DNA from: Gnetum montanum
Taxonomy: Eukaryota > Streptophyta > Gnetopsida > Gnetales > Gnetaceae
Assembly: GCA_015680685.1 (NCBI GenBank)
Contig: MNCI01010462.1
Coordinates: 211,980-275,979 of the forward strand
DNA length: 64,000 bases
Direction of reading: 5' to 3'
Shown: in pieces, positions 34,349 through 46,080 of the stretch
How the letters are laid out: every line of letters begins with the position of its first letter
Position numbering within the stretch: the first letter of the stretch is position 1
Notes under the pieces: generated by a model
Database searches by the model: none
Told to the model about the DNA's origin: nothing
What the model saw: only the letters and a program-made list of their open reading frames with translations
Position numbers and translations under genes: made by a program

Positions 34349-35256
34349 GACATTTGAAGGTCATATGGCCTCTTCCTCCACAAACCTAACACTCTATAGA
34401 ATAAAACTCTAAGTTAGAAGAATTTTTAAAATTTCTACCTCTTCCTCTACCTTTTATGAAATTTGGTCTTTCATGTTACTAAGAAGCCCCATTATTTCTT
34501 CTTGTCAACCATCACTATAATTTCCTTGAGAGAAGAGTAATCTCATCTTCCTTGTCCTCATCATGCTCTCTAACCTCATTCTCCTTGGAGGTAGTCTTTA
34601 GAGCAATAGGTCTTTCTTGGATTGCTCCTTCTCTTATGAGATTCATTTCACCAGTGATAAGAGAACTTTGAAGTTCCTCAATTTTTATATTTGAGAAATC
34701 TTTGATTTCCTCCATGGCTATGACATTAGGCATGAACTTTGATTGTAGAGTTCTAATCACTTTGATAATGACATTGCTTTTGGGTAGATGGTTTCCTATT
34801 CCTCTAATTGCTACAACAAGATCATTAGCTCTAGAAAAATAATCCTTTGATTTTCTCACCTTCTCTAATTTTGAGTTTATCATATTCACTTTGTAAAACT
34901 AACAATTTTAATTTGTTAACAATAGAGGTTCCTTCATAAGTAGCTTCTAAAGTTTGCCAAATTTCTTTGGCCATTTTACATTCTACTACCCTATTAAATT
35001 CAAATTTATTCAAAGCACAATATAAAATTTTTTTTTCTTTTTAATCAAACATGAACTTATTATTTTCCTCTTGAGATCATCTGTTGTAGGGCTTGATGAT
35101 GCTGATTGTGTTGCCAATAGGTCAAGCATAGTCTTCCAGGATTGACTCCCATACTTCAAACTCCATGGATTTATAGAACCCTTGCATTCTGTCTTTCCAA
35201 TACGTGGAGTTGAATTTTTCATATATGGGTGGATTTGTGTAAGATCTTCCTTCCAT
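34349..35256 (-). pseudogene. copia gag remnant with UBN2-type region and CCHC knuckle
   Basis: ATG at 35256 begins MEGRSYTNPPIYEKF, then STYWKDRMQGFYKSMEFEVWE, the N-terminal signature of plant copia gag (WKxRM...vW). AKEIWQTLEATYEGT (near 34970-34926) and IRTLQSKFMPNVIAMEEIKD (34745-34686) are the UBN2-like middle region. Near 34391-34349 a zinc knuckle C*VCGGRGHMTFKC keeps the CX2CX4HX4C spacing, with a stop inside. Two TGA stops near 35,120 and 35,080 and a frameshift between 34,889 and 34,831 break the frame. It encoded the capsid of the surrounding element. Confidence 0.8.
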
Positions 35257-35290
35257 TGTTCACACATAAAGTTGGTGATGATAGAAGAGC

Positions 35291-35307
35291 ACCAGGCTTA
35301 GATACCA
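35291..35307 (-). other. Primer-binding site, initiator-Met type
   Basis: The minus strand reads TGGTATCTAAGCCTGGT, one or two changes from TGGTATCAGAGCCTGGT, four bases from the LTR edge. Confidence 0.8.
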
Positions 35308-35311
35308 CTTA

Positions 35312-36532
35312 TGGATCATTGAATTGAGAAAGGGGTATGAATTAGTTTCCAAAATTAAATCTTTAAGAAAAAAATCACACACACCAATTTTAACATGATT
35401 TCCCAACTTGGATAGTCCACACTTGGAGGAAAGATAAAAAGCACACCTCCAGAATTTCTTACTCCCAAATGTGGTTGAAGGATCCACATCCTTTATAGTC
35501 TCCAAGCCCCACTTTAGAGTATTGTACCATAGCACCATTAGTCAACCTCACAAGGTTCTAGTAGACTTGAAAATGTGATTTCAAGGCTTCCATAGCCTTT
35601 ACAATCTTGAGCTCTACACAAGAGTGTTGTACTGTAGTACCAACAACTTAATACTATAGGATCCCAACAAGGTCAAGTACATCAATGTCATAGGGCAACA
35701 AGAGAATAATAATTTGAAGGAATAATTGCAAATTGGTTTGCTAATCCTTGTATGTTTAGGTACAACACACTTTACAATGCTTTATAATTCCAAAATGATA
35801 ATACAATGAGGAGCAATAGAGATTTCAATGATTACAAATCATTGTACAATGATTATATAATAAGCTTGCAGTTTTTTCAATGTGCATCAAGTCTTCATAT
35901 AGCTACTATGTTTTTAAATCCATCTTGAAACTCATGTAACAACTAACCAAAGGTCACTAACAATAATGGAAGATCTCTTATTTGTGCTTGAGATGTCTCT
36001 CTAAAATTGCCCTCCATTTTGGAAAGATGTCTTTATTTAGTGAAAGATGTATTTCTGAAATCTACATTCTGGAAGACATCCATTTTTTTTTCTGAAAGAT
36101 GTCTTTTTGAACTTGGTCAACATTTTGGAAAGACATATTTGCTTGGTGGAAGATGTATCTAACTAATAAAAGGCATATGTTGTTTCTTACATATGTCTTG
36201 GCCTAAAACCACTTTAATTCTATCAAGATGTCTATTGTTTCTCAAAGATGGATTTCTTCATCCTTTTAATTCATCGTTCCTTGTCCAAAATCATAATATT
36301 CCACATGCTCCAATGATGATAACTTTCCTTGTATAATATTTGGTCCTTATCCACATTCTTTGAATGTTCTTTTGAATACCATGTGGATGACCCCCACCTT
36401 GTTCTCTATGTAGGCTTTAGCTTATCTAGTTTCACGTGTATGTAGTGTTACAAACACAATAACTATACAACCATGAAAACAACCTTTGACTCCATTTTAC
36501 TTAATGTTTTGACACACACTAAAAGGTCCACA
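35312..36532 (-). repeat. 5' LTR of copia element
   Basis: It aligns with 30484-31724 from TGGATCATTGAA to GTCCACA. Confidence 0.88.
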
Positions 36533-37309
36533 CTCTTTTCCTAAAATGAAGCTTATGCAGCCCCATTTTCTTATAAATCTCATGTCATTCTTCCATTTAT
36601 CTTGCTAACTGTAAGCCCAATTTTTTTACTAGCTCATAATCTTCATCAAAATCAAATAAATAATTTTCTTCTATATCTAGTTCTAATAGTAATACAATTA
36701 TCCATTAGCATAGCTAGTAAATGTTTAAATTATATTGCTGTAAGTATTTAGAGAAAGTGAAGGTATCAAAATCCTAAAATTTTTGAGGACCTTCTTCCTT
36801 GTCCTAGCATGACATCCTAGTAATTTTTTTAAAAAAATACTTCAAGCCTCTATTTATTATTAATGGAGGATCTATATTCTTATTTTTTCTACCTCTCAAA
36901 TTAACTTTAGCTCTATATGTCAATGGTTATGCATTTGAAATATATCCTAATATTGCCCTTTAATAGATGAAGTTGCATTCTTTAATTCACTCACTTGAAA
37001 TTGTCTACATGATTTACTTTTTATATGTTTTGATTTTTTTTTGAGCCACCACATTTAAGATGTGGGAATTTATAAACTCTTGACTAATGTCAACTTATGA
37101 GATCCTTATAAGGTCTTTTTCTAATATTGATCTTAAGCTTAATGAATTTACTTTATGATTCAAGATTCTTTTTTAATTGACCCTACATTGTGCTATGCCT
37201 TTTTCTTGAGCTATATTAAAATTAAAAATGCACATGTGCACCATTCTTGGTGGGCCCTAGGTCTGATGAAACTCATACAAACACTCTAGTAGAATAATTT
37301 TTGTGCTCA
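36533..37309. other. No feature recognised
   Basis: AT-rich sequence without recognised coding or repeat structure. Confidence 0.4.
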
Positions 37310-39180
37310 AAAAACTTACTTGTCAAAGTAACTAACATGGAAGAGCTTTTTATATGTAGAGATAAATGTAGATTTATGTGTTCTTTGTACAATATGATGT
37401 GAAAAGTGTTGATGTGATAGAGTTACTTTAAGGTTTGTTTGTAGAGCTAAAATTATACCTCATGAACTAGTTCTACGAGCTAGCATGAAGGATGCTAATG
37501 TGGCAAAGCTCACTCATAGAATAAAATTTTGGTTCTATGAATTTCATCTTCACGATGACATGATGGTATGTTATGTGGTACTTAGAGCTTCTTCACAGAT
37601 ATAGATTTCTCATCTTGGAACATAATCCAACTTTAGAGCTTACATGGTAGAGTGACTTTAGAGAACCACTTTTAACATGCACTAAAGTTGATGTGGTAGA
37701 AGAGCTTTGTAGGGTTATTTTTTAGTTCTAAAAACATCCAACTTTGTAAATGTTATAAGAGCTTTTCCTATGAGCTAACATGAAAAATCTTATTTGTAAA
37801 ATCATTTTATAGTGCTACAAACCTCTTCTACGAGTTGATGTGGCAGGACCAAAAATGAACTTTCTTGTGAGGATGAATTTTGGCACTAAGAGTCCATTCT
37901 TTAAAGGAGTATCTATCTTGTGATGACATGGTAGAACCATTTTTTAGAATTACTTTTTAGAGTCATATTTTGACTCTATGAAGGCTTAACTATAGGCTTC
38001 CCATCTAGATGAATAGGACTATGTCTAGCTTTCATTGTGAAGCTAATTTTTTATTTTATAGTTTCTTTAAATTGAAATCCACATGTCATATATGAAGATA
38101 ATTCTACTTTCTTACTTCTTTTCTTTTGTAGAATTATCTATTAAGACTAATTTTGGTTCTATGAGATTTCCTCTATATGTTGATTTATAAAAATGATGAT
38201 GTAGTTCATAGGACTATTCTAGCATTCATTGTAGAAACAAGATTGAACTTGTCATTGCTAGAGCTATTTTGGAGAATCACTATTTTAGCTATTTGTTGGA
38301 TGCTAACATGGTAGATATTGATGTAGAAAATTTTATTCATAGAATAGAAATATGGTTTTATCAACTAGCCTTTTATTAGAAGCTAATGTGATAGATATTA
38401 ACATGGAAAATGCTAACATGGTAGAGCTTGCTTGTAGAGTGTAAATTCAACTCTACGAACTAGCTCTATAAGCTAGCTTTCATGGCATATGTTAGGGTAG
38501 CACAGCTTATTTTACAACTATTATTTAAAACCATATTTAATCCTACAAACAACATCCTTCTTGAGTTGTGCTATGGAATATGATGATGTAGAACAATTTT
38601 TTTTATAATCTCTTTTTAGCTCCACAAATCATTCACTACATAACAAGCTAAGATGGTAGAATCATTTTTCAGAGCTAACTTTTGATTCTATGAGCTTCCT
38701 ATTTATGCTAACATGACAAGGTTGTTTTAAAACTCTCTTCCCCAATCAATTTTCATAATTTTACAAGCATTCTAACTTTAGAGTTGACATGAAAGGGTTG
38801 ATCTACATGGGTGATATTTCTTGTAGAATTAATTTAGATTTTTCTTATGGATTTATATTTTTACTTGACAAACATGCATCAATTAGAGATCTTATATGGT
38901 AGATCTATTTAGTAAAATATTTTTCAAGCTTAATGAACCTCTCCTTAGTGAAATATATTTCACCTAAACTTTTATGTCACATTAATGAATTTGATGTTGT
39001 AGAGCTTGCTTGCGAAGGATTATTTAGAGTCTCTTTGCACTCTTCAAGTTATAAGATGATGACTACATGTAAGAGATAATTTGTAAAGCTATTTTTCAAC
39101 TCTACAATCTAAATTCATATAACCATTGATGTATCCATAGAACCACTTCATAAAACTACATTTAACACTTTAAAACATAA
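37310..39180. repeat. Degenerate repeat array, units of about 70-110 bp
   Basis: About fifteen or more diverged units share an opening like GCTAACATGGTAGAGCTT and an inner part like TTGTAGAGCTATTTTGGCTCTACGAGCT. Examples begin near 37338, 37411, 37487, 37690, 37786, 37829, 37924, 38308, 38413, 38655, 38770 and 38990. There is no coding sequence. The array lies downstream, in transcription direction, of the minus-strand pol at 40.7-44.6 kb and may be that element's long 3' spacer. Confidence 0.6.
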
Positions 39181-40715
39181 AGATAACTTGGCATAGCTTA
39201 ATTCAATAAAGCCATTTATTTTTTTCATTCCTAACCCAAACTTTCCACTCTACTAGCTAATTTTATAAAAAATCCTTTTCTAAGTAAGATCTTTCTCTTC
39301 AAAAATGAGAATTTCCTTTACCAGTTAACTATTTATTCTAATTCTCAATGCCATGAAACTGACTCTTATGTCTTGTGATCTTGTTTTTTATGCATTTGAC
39401 TTACTTGTAGCTATGGAAATATGAATTTGATTCTTTAACAAATTCATAGGCTTTATTTGTACTCTTCAATTAAATTTATACACATTGCGTTTTATTTAAC
39501 TTGAAAATCCTAGCTTCCTAAATTTGATACACTTGTTCTATAGACATAAAATATAGTACATCTCTATTCAAAACTTTTTTCAAAAATTCTTAATTGGACT
39601 CATCTTAATAATTACTAGATAGCTAGAACCCTAGCTTGTTATGAAATTTTATCAAAAGCTAAAATTAAACTTTTCTTCAAAAATAGTAATAAAAGATTAC
39701 ATTTTTGAATAGATGGTTTAAACTCAAAAGACTATTTCATTAAACTCCCCTTGAACCTTTTATTCTTTCTTTATCTCAAAAATTGCTTTTCTTTAATTGG
39801 AATTATGAGAAGAATTGATCCTGTAATATAATTTTAAATTGAGCCATACTTATCACCAATTGTTACACCAACAATTTTTCCCAAATAACAAACTTACTAA
39901 TACAATGTATATGTATATTCATAGATAACTAAATTGAAATATTTTTTGTGTAGGGAAAAATTCCTATAGCTTAAGGCTAGTAGGAATGAAAAACCCCAAT
40001 CCTAAAGTTTAAAATAAAAATGCAGAAGCTAAGCTAATGAACTTGAAATTATTGTATAGAAATTATTACTTTCCTCAAAACTTTACATTCATAGGCTCCA
40101 TAGTATTCCACCTCAGTAGTAACTGGAGCTACTACCACAACATTTGTTTCTTTGTCCCAATCTTGATCTTTCTTGGGCATTCTAGAACTAGAATTTTCAT
40201 TTTTCTCCTTCTATTTTGTTTCCTTCTCTAAGTTTTCAATATTTTATTTAGTTTCATTCTCATTTTGATTCATCAAGACATCTTTATAATTAAAATATTG
40301 ATTTGGGCTCTCTTCATAATAGTTTTCTCTTAGAAGAAGGGAAAAGCACTATAGAAACTTATCCCACCCAAGGACATGGATTAATTTCCCACTCATGAGA
40401 GTGAAGAACTCATTAGAGAGCCATGATATGAATGAACTACTATAAGTTTTCCCCTATGGAAATGCCCTATAGAAATCCTTTTATACATGTTTTGAACAAC
40501 ATCTAGATAGATATAGGATAAAGGGTCTAGCTTTCATATCGACTCTCCTTGGACTTGCGAATAATAATCTTCTCATAGTGGGCCTTAGTTTTCCAGACAT
40601 TATATGCTTATGGATTTTATATCTTAACCTCAACCTTATTATATAGTGCTAATTTATCACAACATAATATGTACATATTTACAATTTTATCAACCATTCT
40701 TGAGTGACTCTAAGT
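39181..40715. other. No feature recognised
   Basis: AT-rich. A plus-strand frame at 40,037-40,231 is short and hydrophobic, without support. Confidence 0.35.
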
Positions 40716-40719
40716 AGGT

Positions 40720-43700
40720 AGTCTCTTGAAATAATGTTTTAGATGAAGGGCATTGAATGGGTAGCTTAACACCTATCCATATAATGAAGTAATATTAAAC
40801 ATATTTTTAGCTATTTGTTTCTTAATAATCAAAGGCCTCATCCATCTAGCTGAAAATTTGTTAGCTTTATCTATCTTATTAACTTTTCATAACAAGACCA
40901 AGTCTCTTTCTATAAATGATTTCCATCTTGCTCAATGATAGAACCAACCTTTTATTAATGTTGCATTATGCAAGAGATTATCTCAAGCTTCATCCATTTG
41001 GCTTCCCCTTTTAACAATAAAGCCATCACAACAAATTTCTTCTCTAATTGTGACATATAACCTTCAATAAATTCAATCATTGATGACATGACTGTATTAG
41101 TTCTACGAGCATGAAATCCATAAAATAAATTGAAATTTGAAGTCCCAATAGATTTATTTATTCTAATCCTATCTATTCATAGTGCTCCCCATAGTAGATC
41201 ATGTTGATTCCCCATATTACTATCTATACAATGCTTTATGTATGAGTTCAACTTTTTGTTAGTGGAACAACTAGACCATTTCCTTGTGGATAGAGATTAG
41301 AAGAGGAATAGAGTAAAATTAATTTCTATAATTTCCATCTTAGAAATTTAGGTAATTGAAAGGCTATGCCATTATTAGTTACTAAAGATTCTAGTATGCA
41401 AAAATGATTCATAATTTTTTGCTTAAGAAACTTGATTACATCATATGATGTGCTTTTTCTTAATGCTTTGGCTTATAACCACTTGGTAAAATACTCAGTG
41501 GCTATTAGAATGAATTTATGCATAGCTTTAGATGGAGGGAAAGTTACTCTAAAATACAATCTACACCTTTGAAAAGGCCTATCTATTATCACTGGTTTCA
41601 GTGGAGCACTAGCTTTCTTTGACTTTGGTCCATGTATTTGGCACTTATGGTAGGTTAAAATTTTATCTCTCATCTCCTTATACATATTGGACTATTAAAA
41701 GCCATATTTTGGTATGTGTTGCATTGTACCATTCAGGGATTTGTAGTCCAGAGTCTCATGATCATTGAATTAGTTTAATGTGTCTTTGATTTTTTCATTT
41801 GATGTAAATTCTAACAAAATGCCTATAGAAATATTTCCTATATATAATTCTCTAAGTAAAGATCAATTTCTTGGTTTTAATTCACATACCAATTCACATT
41901 TTCTCAACTAATAAGAAATTTCACTACGTCATCATACAAATTCACATTTTCAGAGAGAGCTAGCATTTTTTGCTTAGATTATTTTTCCATCATCCTAAAA
42001 AATCCCATTTTATTTATTATTTTGTAGGTTTCTAAAGTGAAATTGGATTGTTGAAGCTTTATTATCAAATTGGCTCTTTTTAATCTAATTTCATTCTAAG
42101 ATAGAAATTGTCTCACAATTGGTTCTATGATCATAATATGAACCAAAGCATTTTGCAAGTAATACTTAAAATTTCTAAAAGCTTTGATCACAACAAATGA
42201 TTTTTTCTCTAATTTTGAGTAATTTCTTTTAGCATCTATTAGCTATTAACCAAAAAATTTAATTTCCTTTTCTTCTATTCCATCTTTCTATGTTAGTACT
42301 ACAACTAATGAGTCTTTTGAAGAGAAAGTATACAACTAGAAATATTCCTTGAATTTTGTCTTTATCAGATATGGGGCTTCTAAAATGGATTCCTTAATTT
42401 GATTCAAGGGTTCAAGAGACTCTTTACTTTTCTTTATTTTGATATCCTTCTTCAACATATGTAAAATAATTTCTATTATTTCAATGAATCTTGGAATAAA
42501 TTTCTTGACAAATTTTATCTTTCAAAGGAAATTTCTTAATGGCCTTTTATTCATAGGTTGTTGTATATCTTGAATGGCTTTAATTCTAGCTTGATCAATA
42601 GTTATTCCTTTCTAAAAAATTATATGTTTCAATAAGGTACTTAATTTTACTCTAAAAATACACTCTTTAGGATTCAAGAAAATACGAAACTCTTGACATT
42701 TGTTATCTATTGTGAGTGAGAAATATGATTGAGGTCATGTTTTGAATAAACTATAATATCATCTAAATAAATGGCAACAAAAATCCCAATTAATCCTTCA
42801 AAAACTATATCTGTAGTTCACTAAAAAGTATTTCCTACGTTTAATAAGCCAAAGGGAATTCTCTTATATGTGTATGTTCTCAATTTAGTGATAAATGGTA
42901 CTTTAAATCTATCATTTGTATGCACTATTATTTGATTACAACCTAAAAAACCATCTAAGAATAGGTATAGCTAATATCCCAATACTTTTATTAGCATTTC
43001 ATTAATCCTTAGAAGTTGATATATATTTTTAATCAAAGCTTCATTTAAATTTCTAAAATCAACACATAATCTAATGTCTTCATTCTTTTCCCTAATTAGC
43101 ACAAAATTAGCTACATAGGCTGAATATTAAACAGGATAAATTATGCCAACCCCTAACAATTTCTTAATTTCAACTTTCATTACTAGCTCAAAGACTAGAT
43201 TAAAGTTGCATAGCTTTTGTTTGACTATCTTACAATCTTTTTTAAGATGATTTTTATAATTCATAATGTTAGGATCAAAATTTTTTAATTGATCATATTA
43301 TCAAGGGAAACTATCCAAATTTTCTTTGAGGACTTGCATTATTTTCTCTTTTTTGTTTAATTTAAGTCTTTTTTGAATATTGAAAAATCCTAAAACATCT
43401 TAACATTCTAAATTAATTACCTCATAAGCATGATCTTTGGAATCTTAAATTTGAATCCTTTCATTATTTTATGCTGAAATTATTCTTTCGACTATAGTAT
43501 TCTTTGAGGTATTCTTCTTTCATTGAGTCTTAAATAAATAACTTGATAAATTTAACCTCTAAATAGCTTGATGATTATTTTTTAATCATCTTCAAATACT
43601 TGAAAACACTCCTCATTATTAGGATCTATTGGATCTTACTCTAAGTCAATTACTATTTCATGACTTTCAACTATTCTTGATAAGTCTTGAGTTGAAGTTA

Positions 43701-44600
43701 CTATTGCATGGTCATTAGCCTTTTGATTTATTTCCCTTGGAATATTTTTTAATTTTATATTCCATAAGTTTTTAAGTAATCTTAGTGATATTACTCTATA
43801 AATTTTTAGACAAGCATTCTTAACATTGCAATTCCATTCAACTTGATCACATATAAGTTTTGAGTTATCTTCAACCACTAATTTGGTGATTCCTTTATTG
43901 GGTGTAATTTTCAAGCTTCTACATAAGTTTTCATACTCATCTCTATTATTTTCACAAGGAAATTCTAGTTGTATAGCTTTTAGATCTACTTGATCTCCTG
44001 GACCAATTAAAATAATACCAATTCATGATCCTCATGAGTTACAAGCCTTGTAAAAATATAGTTACCAAAATTATTCTATTAGATCATCAAAATACATAAC
44101 TTGTATTCCTCGAATTGAGCTAACTCCTAATTCAACTTCTCTTCATTCAACATTTTTGTTTTTTTCATCCAAAGTAACATTATTTATGATTAATGACTCA
44201 CTATACACCTAAATCTGATTTAGTTCATTCTTCCATGGGAACCATATATGTGAATAATTTGTAGGTATATATCCAAATAAATTTTGGCTCCAACTTCTTC
44301 TTAATAGTAATCTATAGAAATTAGGGATACTAATTATTTGCATAGTAATCCTACTTGTGACCCTTGGATTTGAAGCTAATTGAATCAACATAGTTAGTAA
44401 TTAGCCTACTATGATGATCCAACTCTTGTCAACCTAAATGATTTTCCTATCTAATATTTTTCACTTTAATCCTAATTAACCACAAATTTTCATAGGTATT
44501 AATATTTAAGTGGCTTCTAAATTAACTAGACACTGATGCAAATATCTACCCTTCAACATAAGGGTCAATAGGAAAGGATAAGTCTCTTTGTCAACTATAA
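40720..44600 (-). pseudogene. Ty3/gypsy pol remnant with RNase H-like domain ahead of RT
   Basis: In transcription order. Protease, about 44,600-44,150: YLHQCLVNLEAT near the expected active site, with Asp replaced; IPNFYRLLLRRSWSQNLFGY, then SHIWFPWKNELNQI to 44,209. RNase H-like domain, about 43,980-43,640: LEFPCENNRDEYENL; GITKLVVEDNSKLICDQVE; LKNIPREINQKANDHAI. A linker with QVFEDD follows. RT, about 43,170-42,600: EDIRLCVDFRNLNEALIKN, FLDGFLGCNQI, RIPFGLLNVGNTF, and an intact YLDDIIVYSK box near 42,750. The gypsy RNase H region is decayed. Integrase: KILTYHKCQIHGPKSKKAS then FILIATEYFTKW (41,685-41,473), with a C-terminal GDLVLLW-like ERDLVLLWKVNKIDKANKF near 40,890. Many stops. No LTRs were found. 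Confidence 0.75.
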
Positions 44601-44930
44601 CATGTGTTTTTCTAGTAGATTTTTCATTATGAATATAACTTATGAAAACATCACTTATCTTTTTCTTATTCTTTATTTCTTCAAAATTCAGTTGGAATTT
44701 TCTTCCATTTAAAGTAGTTGGTATAAACTTTTAGCAATGGAAAAATATGAGTTGGAAATCAAATCGATCCGTGAAAAATAATTTTACCTCAAGATACATG
44801 GGCCTCAAAAAGAGTTTGAGGAATTTTAGGCAGTTTTGCTGATCATCTAAAGACATGAAAGTCTATTATTGAGTGAAACAAAGGAAAATAAGTAAGAAAA
44901 CAAGAAAAAAATGGATCCTATGCTAGATCC

Positions 44931-44939
<9 letters not shown>

Positions 44940-44983
<44 letters not shown>

Positions 44984-44997
44984 GAGAGAGAGAGAGA
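44940..44997. repeat. (GA)n microsatellite
   Basis: Uninterrupted AG from 44941 to 44979, then AAGGG and a further seven or so AG units. Confidence 0.95.
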
Positions 44998-44999
44998 CT

Positions 45000-46080
45000 A
45001 ATAAAAATGTGACAAAAAATAAACTGGAAACTTCATATTGAATGTTACAAAAAAATGCAATGAAATAGATGTGAAAGGTACAAATAGATTGAGTTTTATA
45101 GCCTAAGATTACATGATAGTTTAATGATCTCTCTAAAACTATTGTTTGAGATCTAATGCATGTAGGCATGATGTCTTCCATAACTAATCTACAAACATCT
45201 AACTTTTTGGATCTACACTTGAAAAAAATGTTGCAATAGGTTCTCTCTATTTTTTGTTATAAGCACTAGATGAAGACTCTAAAGGCTATAAAAGTCTCTT
45301 TGTGATAACTAGGTCTCAAATGTGTCAAAAGTTTTCTTCTTACTAAAAAGGTCCTTAAAATGATATAAATTTTCATGTAAAAAGACCAAAATTTATCCTT
45401 TCTCTCTTAATTAGGCTTTGACAAGATTCTTCGATGGTATTTGCTTAGCATTTTTGACCATTTTTATGGTCCAAAACTGCAGCATTTTTATCACTAGTGT
45501 TTTTGATTGAATTGAATTTAATCATAGCATTTTCAGCAATGTATTTGACTATTACAACATTAATTACATTATTTTGGTATAATTCATATCATATTTGACA
45601 TTTTATGCCATGAATTATACCTTACAAGATGAAAATGTTTTGGTATTTTGACAAAACAAGATCATAAAGTGAATTTGTTGAAGGAAAATCAAGGCATTTA
45701 TGTTTTCTCTTGATTTCAATCAAAATTACAATTAAAATTTGGCTATAAGAATTATTTCCTTCCAATTGAAATTTTCTTTAAGGTATTTCATTGGCCCCAC
45801 TTGTTGATGTTTTGAGGATTGACATGAAAGACATTAACAAAGAATGCGAAACACCACTACAAGTTCATTATAAATGCTTCTCTCACCACATTTAATTTCT
45901 AGCTATTGAATCATGCCAAGGAGTGCTAAGATGATCATGTAAGATTAACATGTAATGATGAGAATTTTAATTGATTGGTCATATCAGCTATTAGGAAATG
46001 GTCAAACAAGCTAATCAAGAATTCAAAATATGTTAACATCATTATTATGGCATAGTAATTTGCACATTTGCAGATTGTTT
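45000..46080. other. No gene recognised
   Basis: AT-rich sequence between the GA tract and the duplicated 3' region that starts near 46,080. Confidence 0.35.

Larger units (their letters stand above)
30484..36532 (-). mobile_element. Ty1/copia element with long LTRs and no pol, minus orientation
   Basis: The LTR copies are 30484-31724 and 35312-36532 (about 1.24 and 1.22 kb); on the minus strand each reads TGTGGA...TCCA. The flanks CTATT (30479-30483) and CTCTT (36533-36537) match at four of five bases, as expected for an old target duplication. A primer site lies next to the right LTR and a polypurine tract next to the left one, fixing the orientation. The internal region is 3.6 kb, with gag only. 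It is a non-autonomous derivative. Confidence 0.88.

Noticed and set aside
37310-39180. CRISPR-like array
   Set aside because: Units are highly diverged, variable in length, without constant repeats or spacers, and the setting is a plant genome.
44918-45181. Minus-strand frame with a long Ser-Leu run
   Set aside because: It is the translation of the GA microsatellite.
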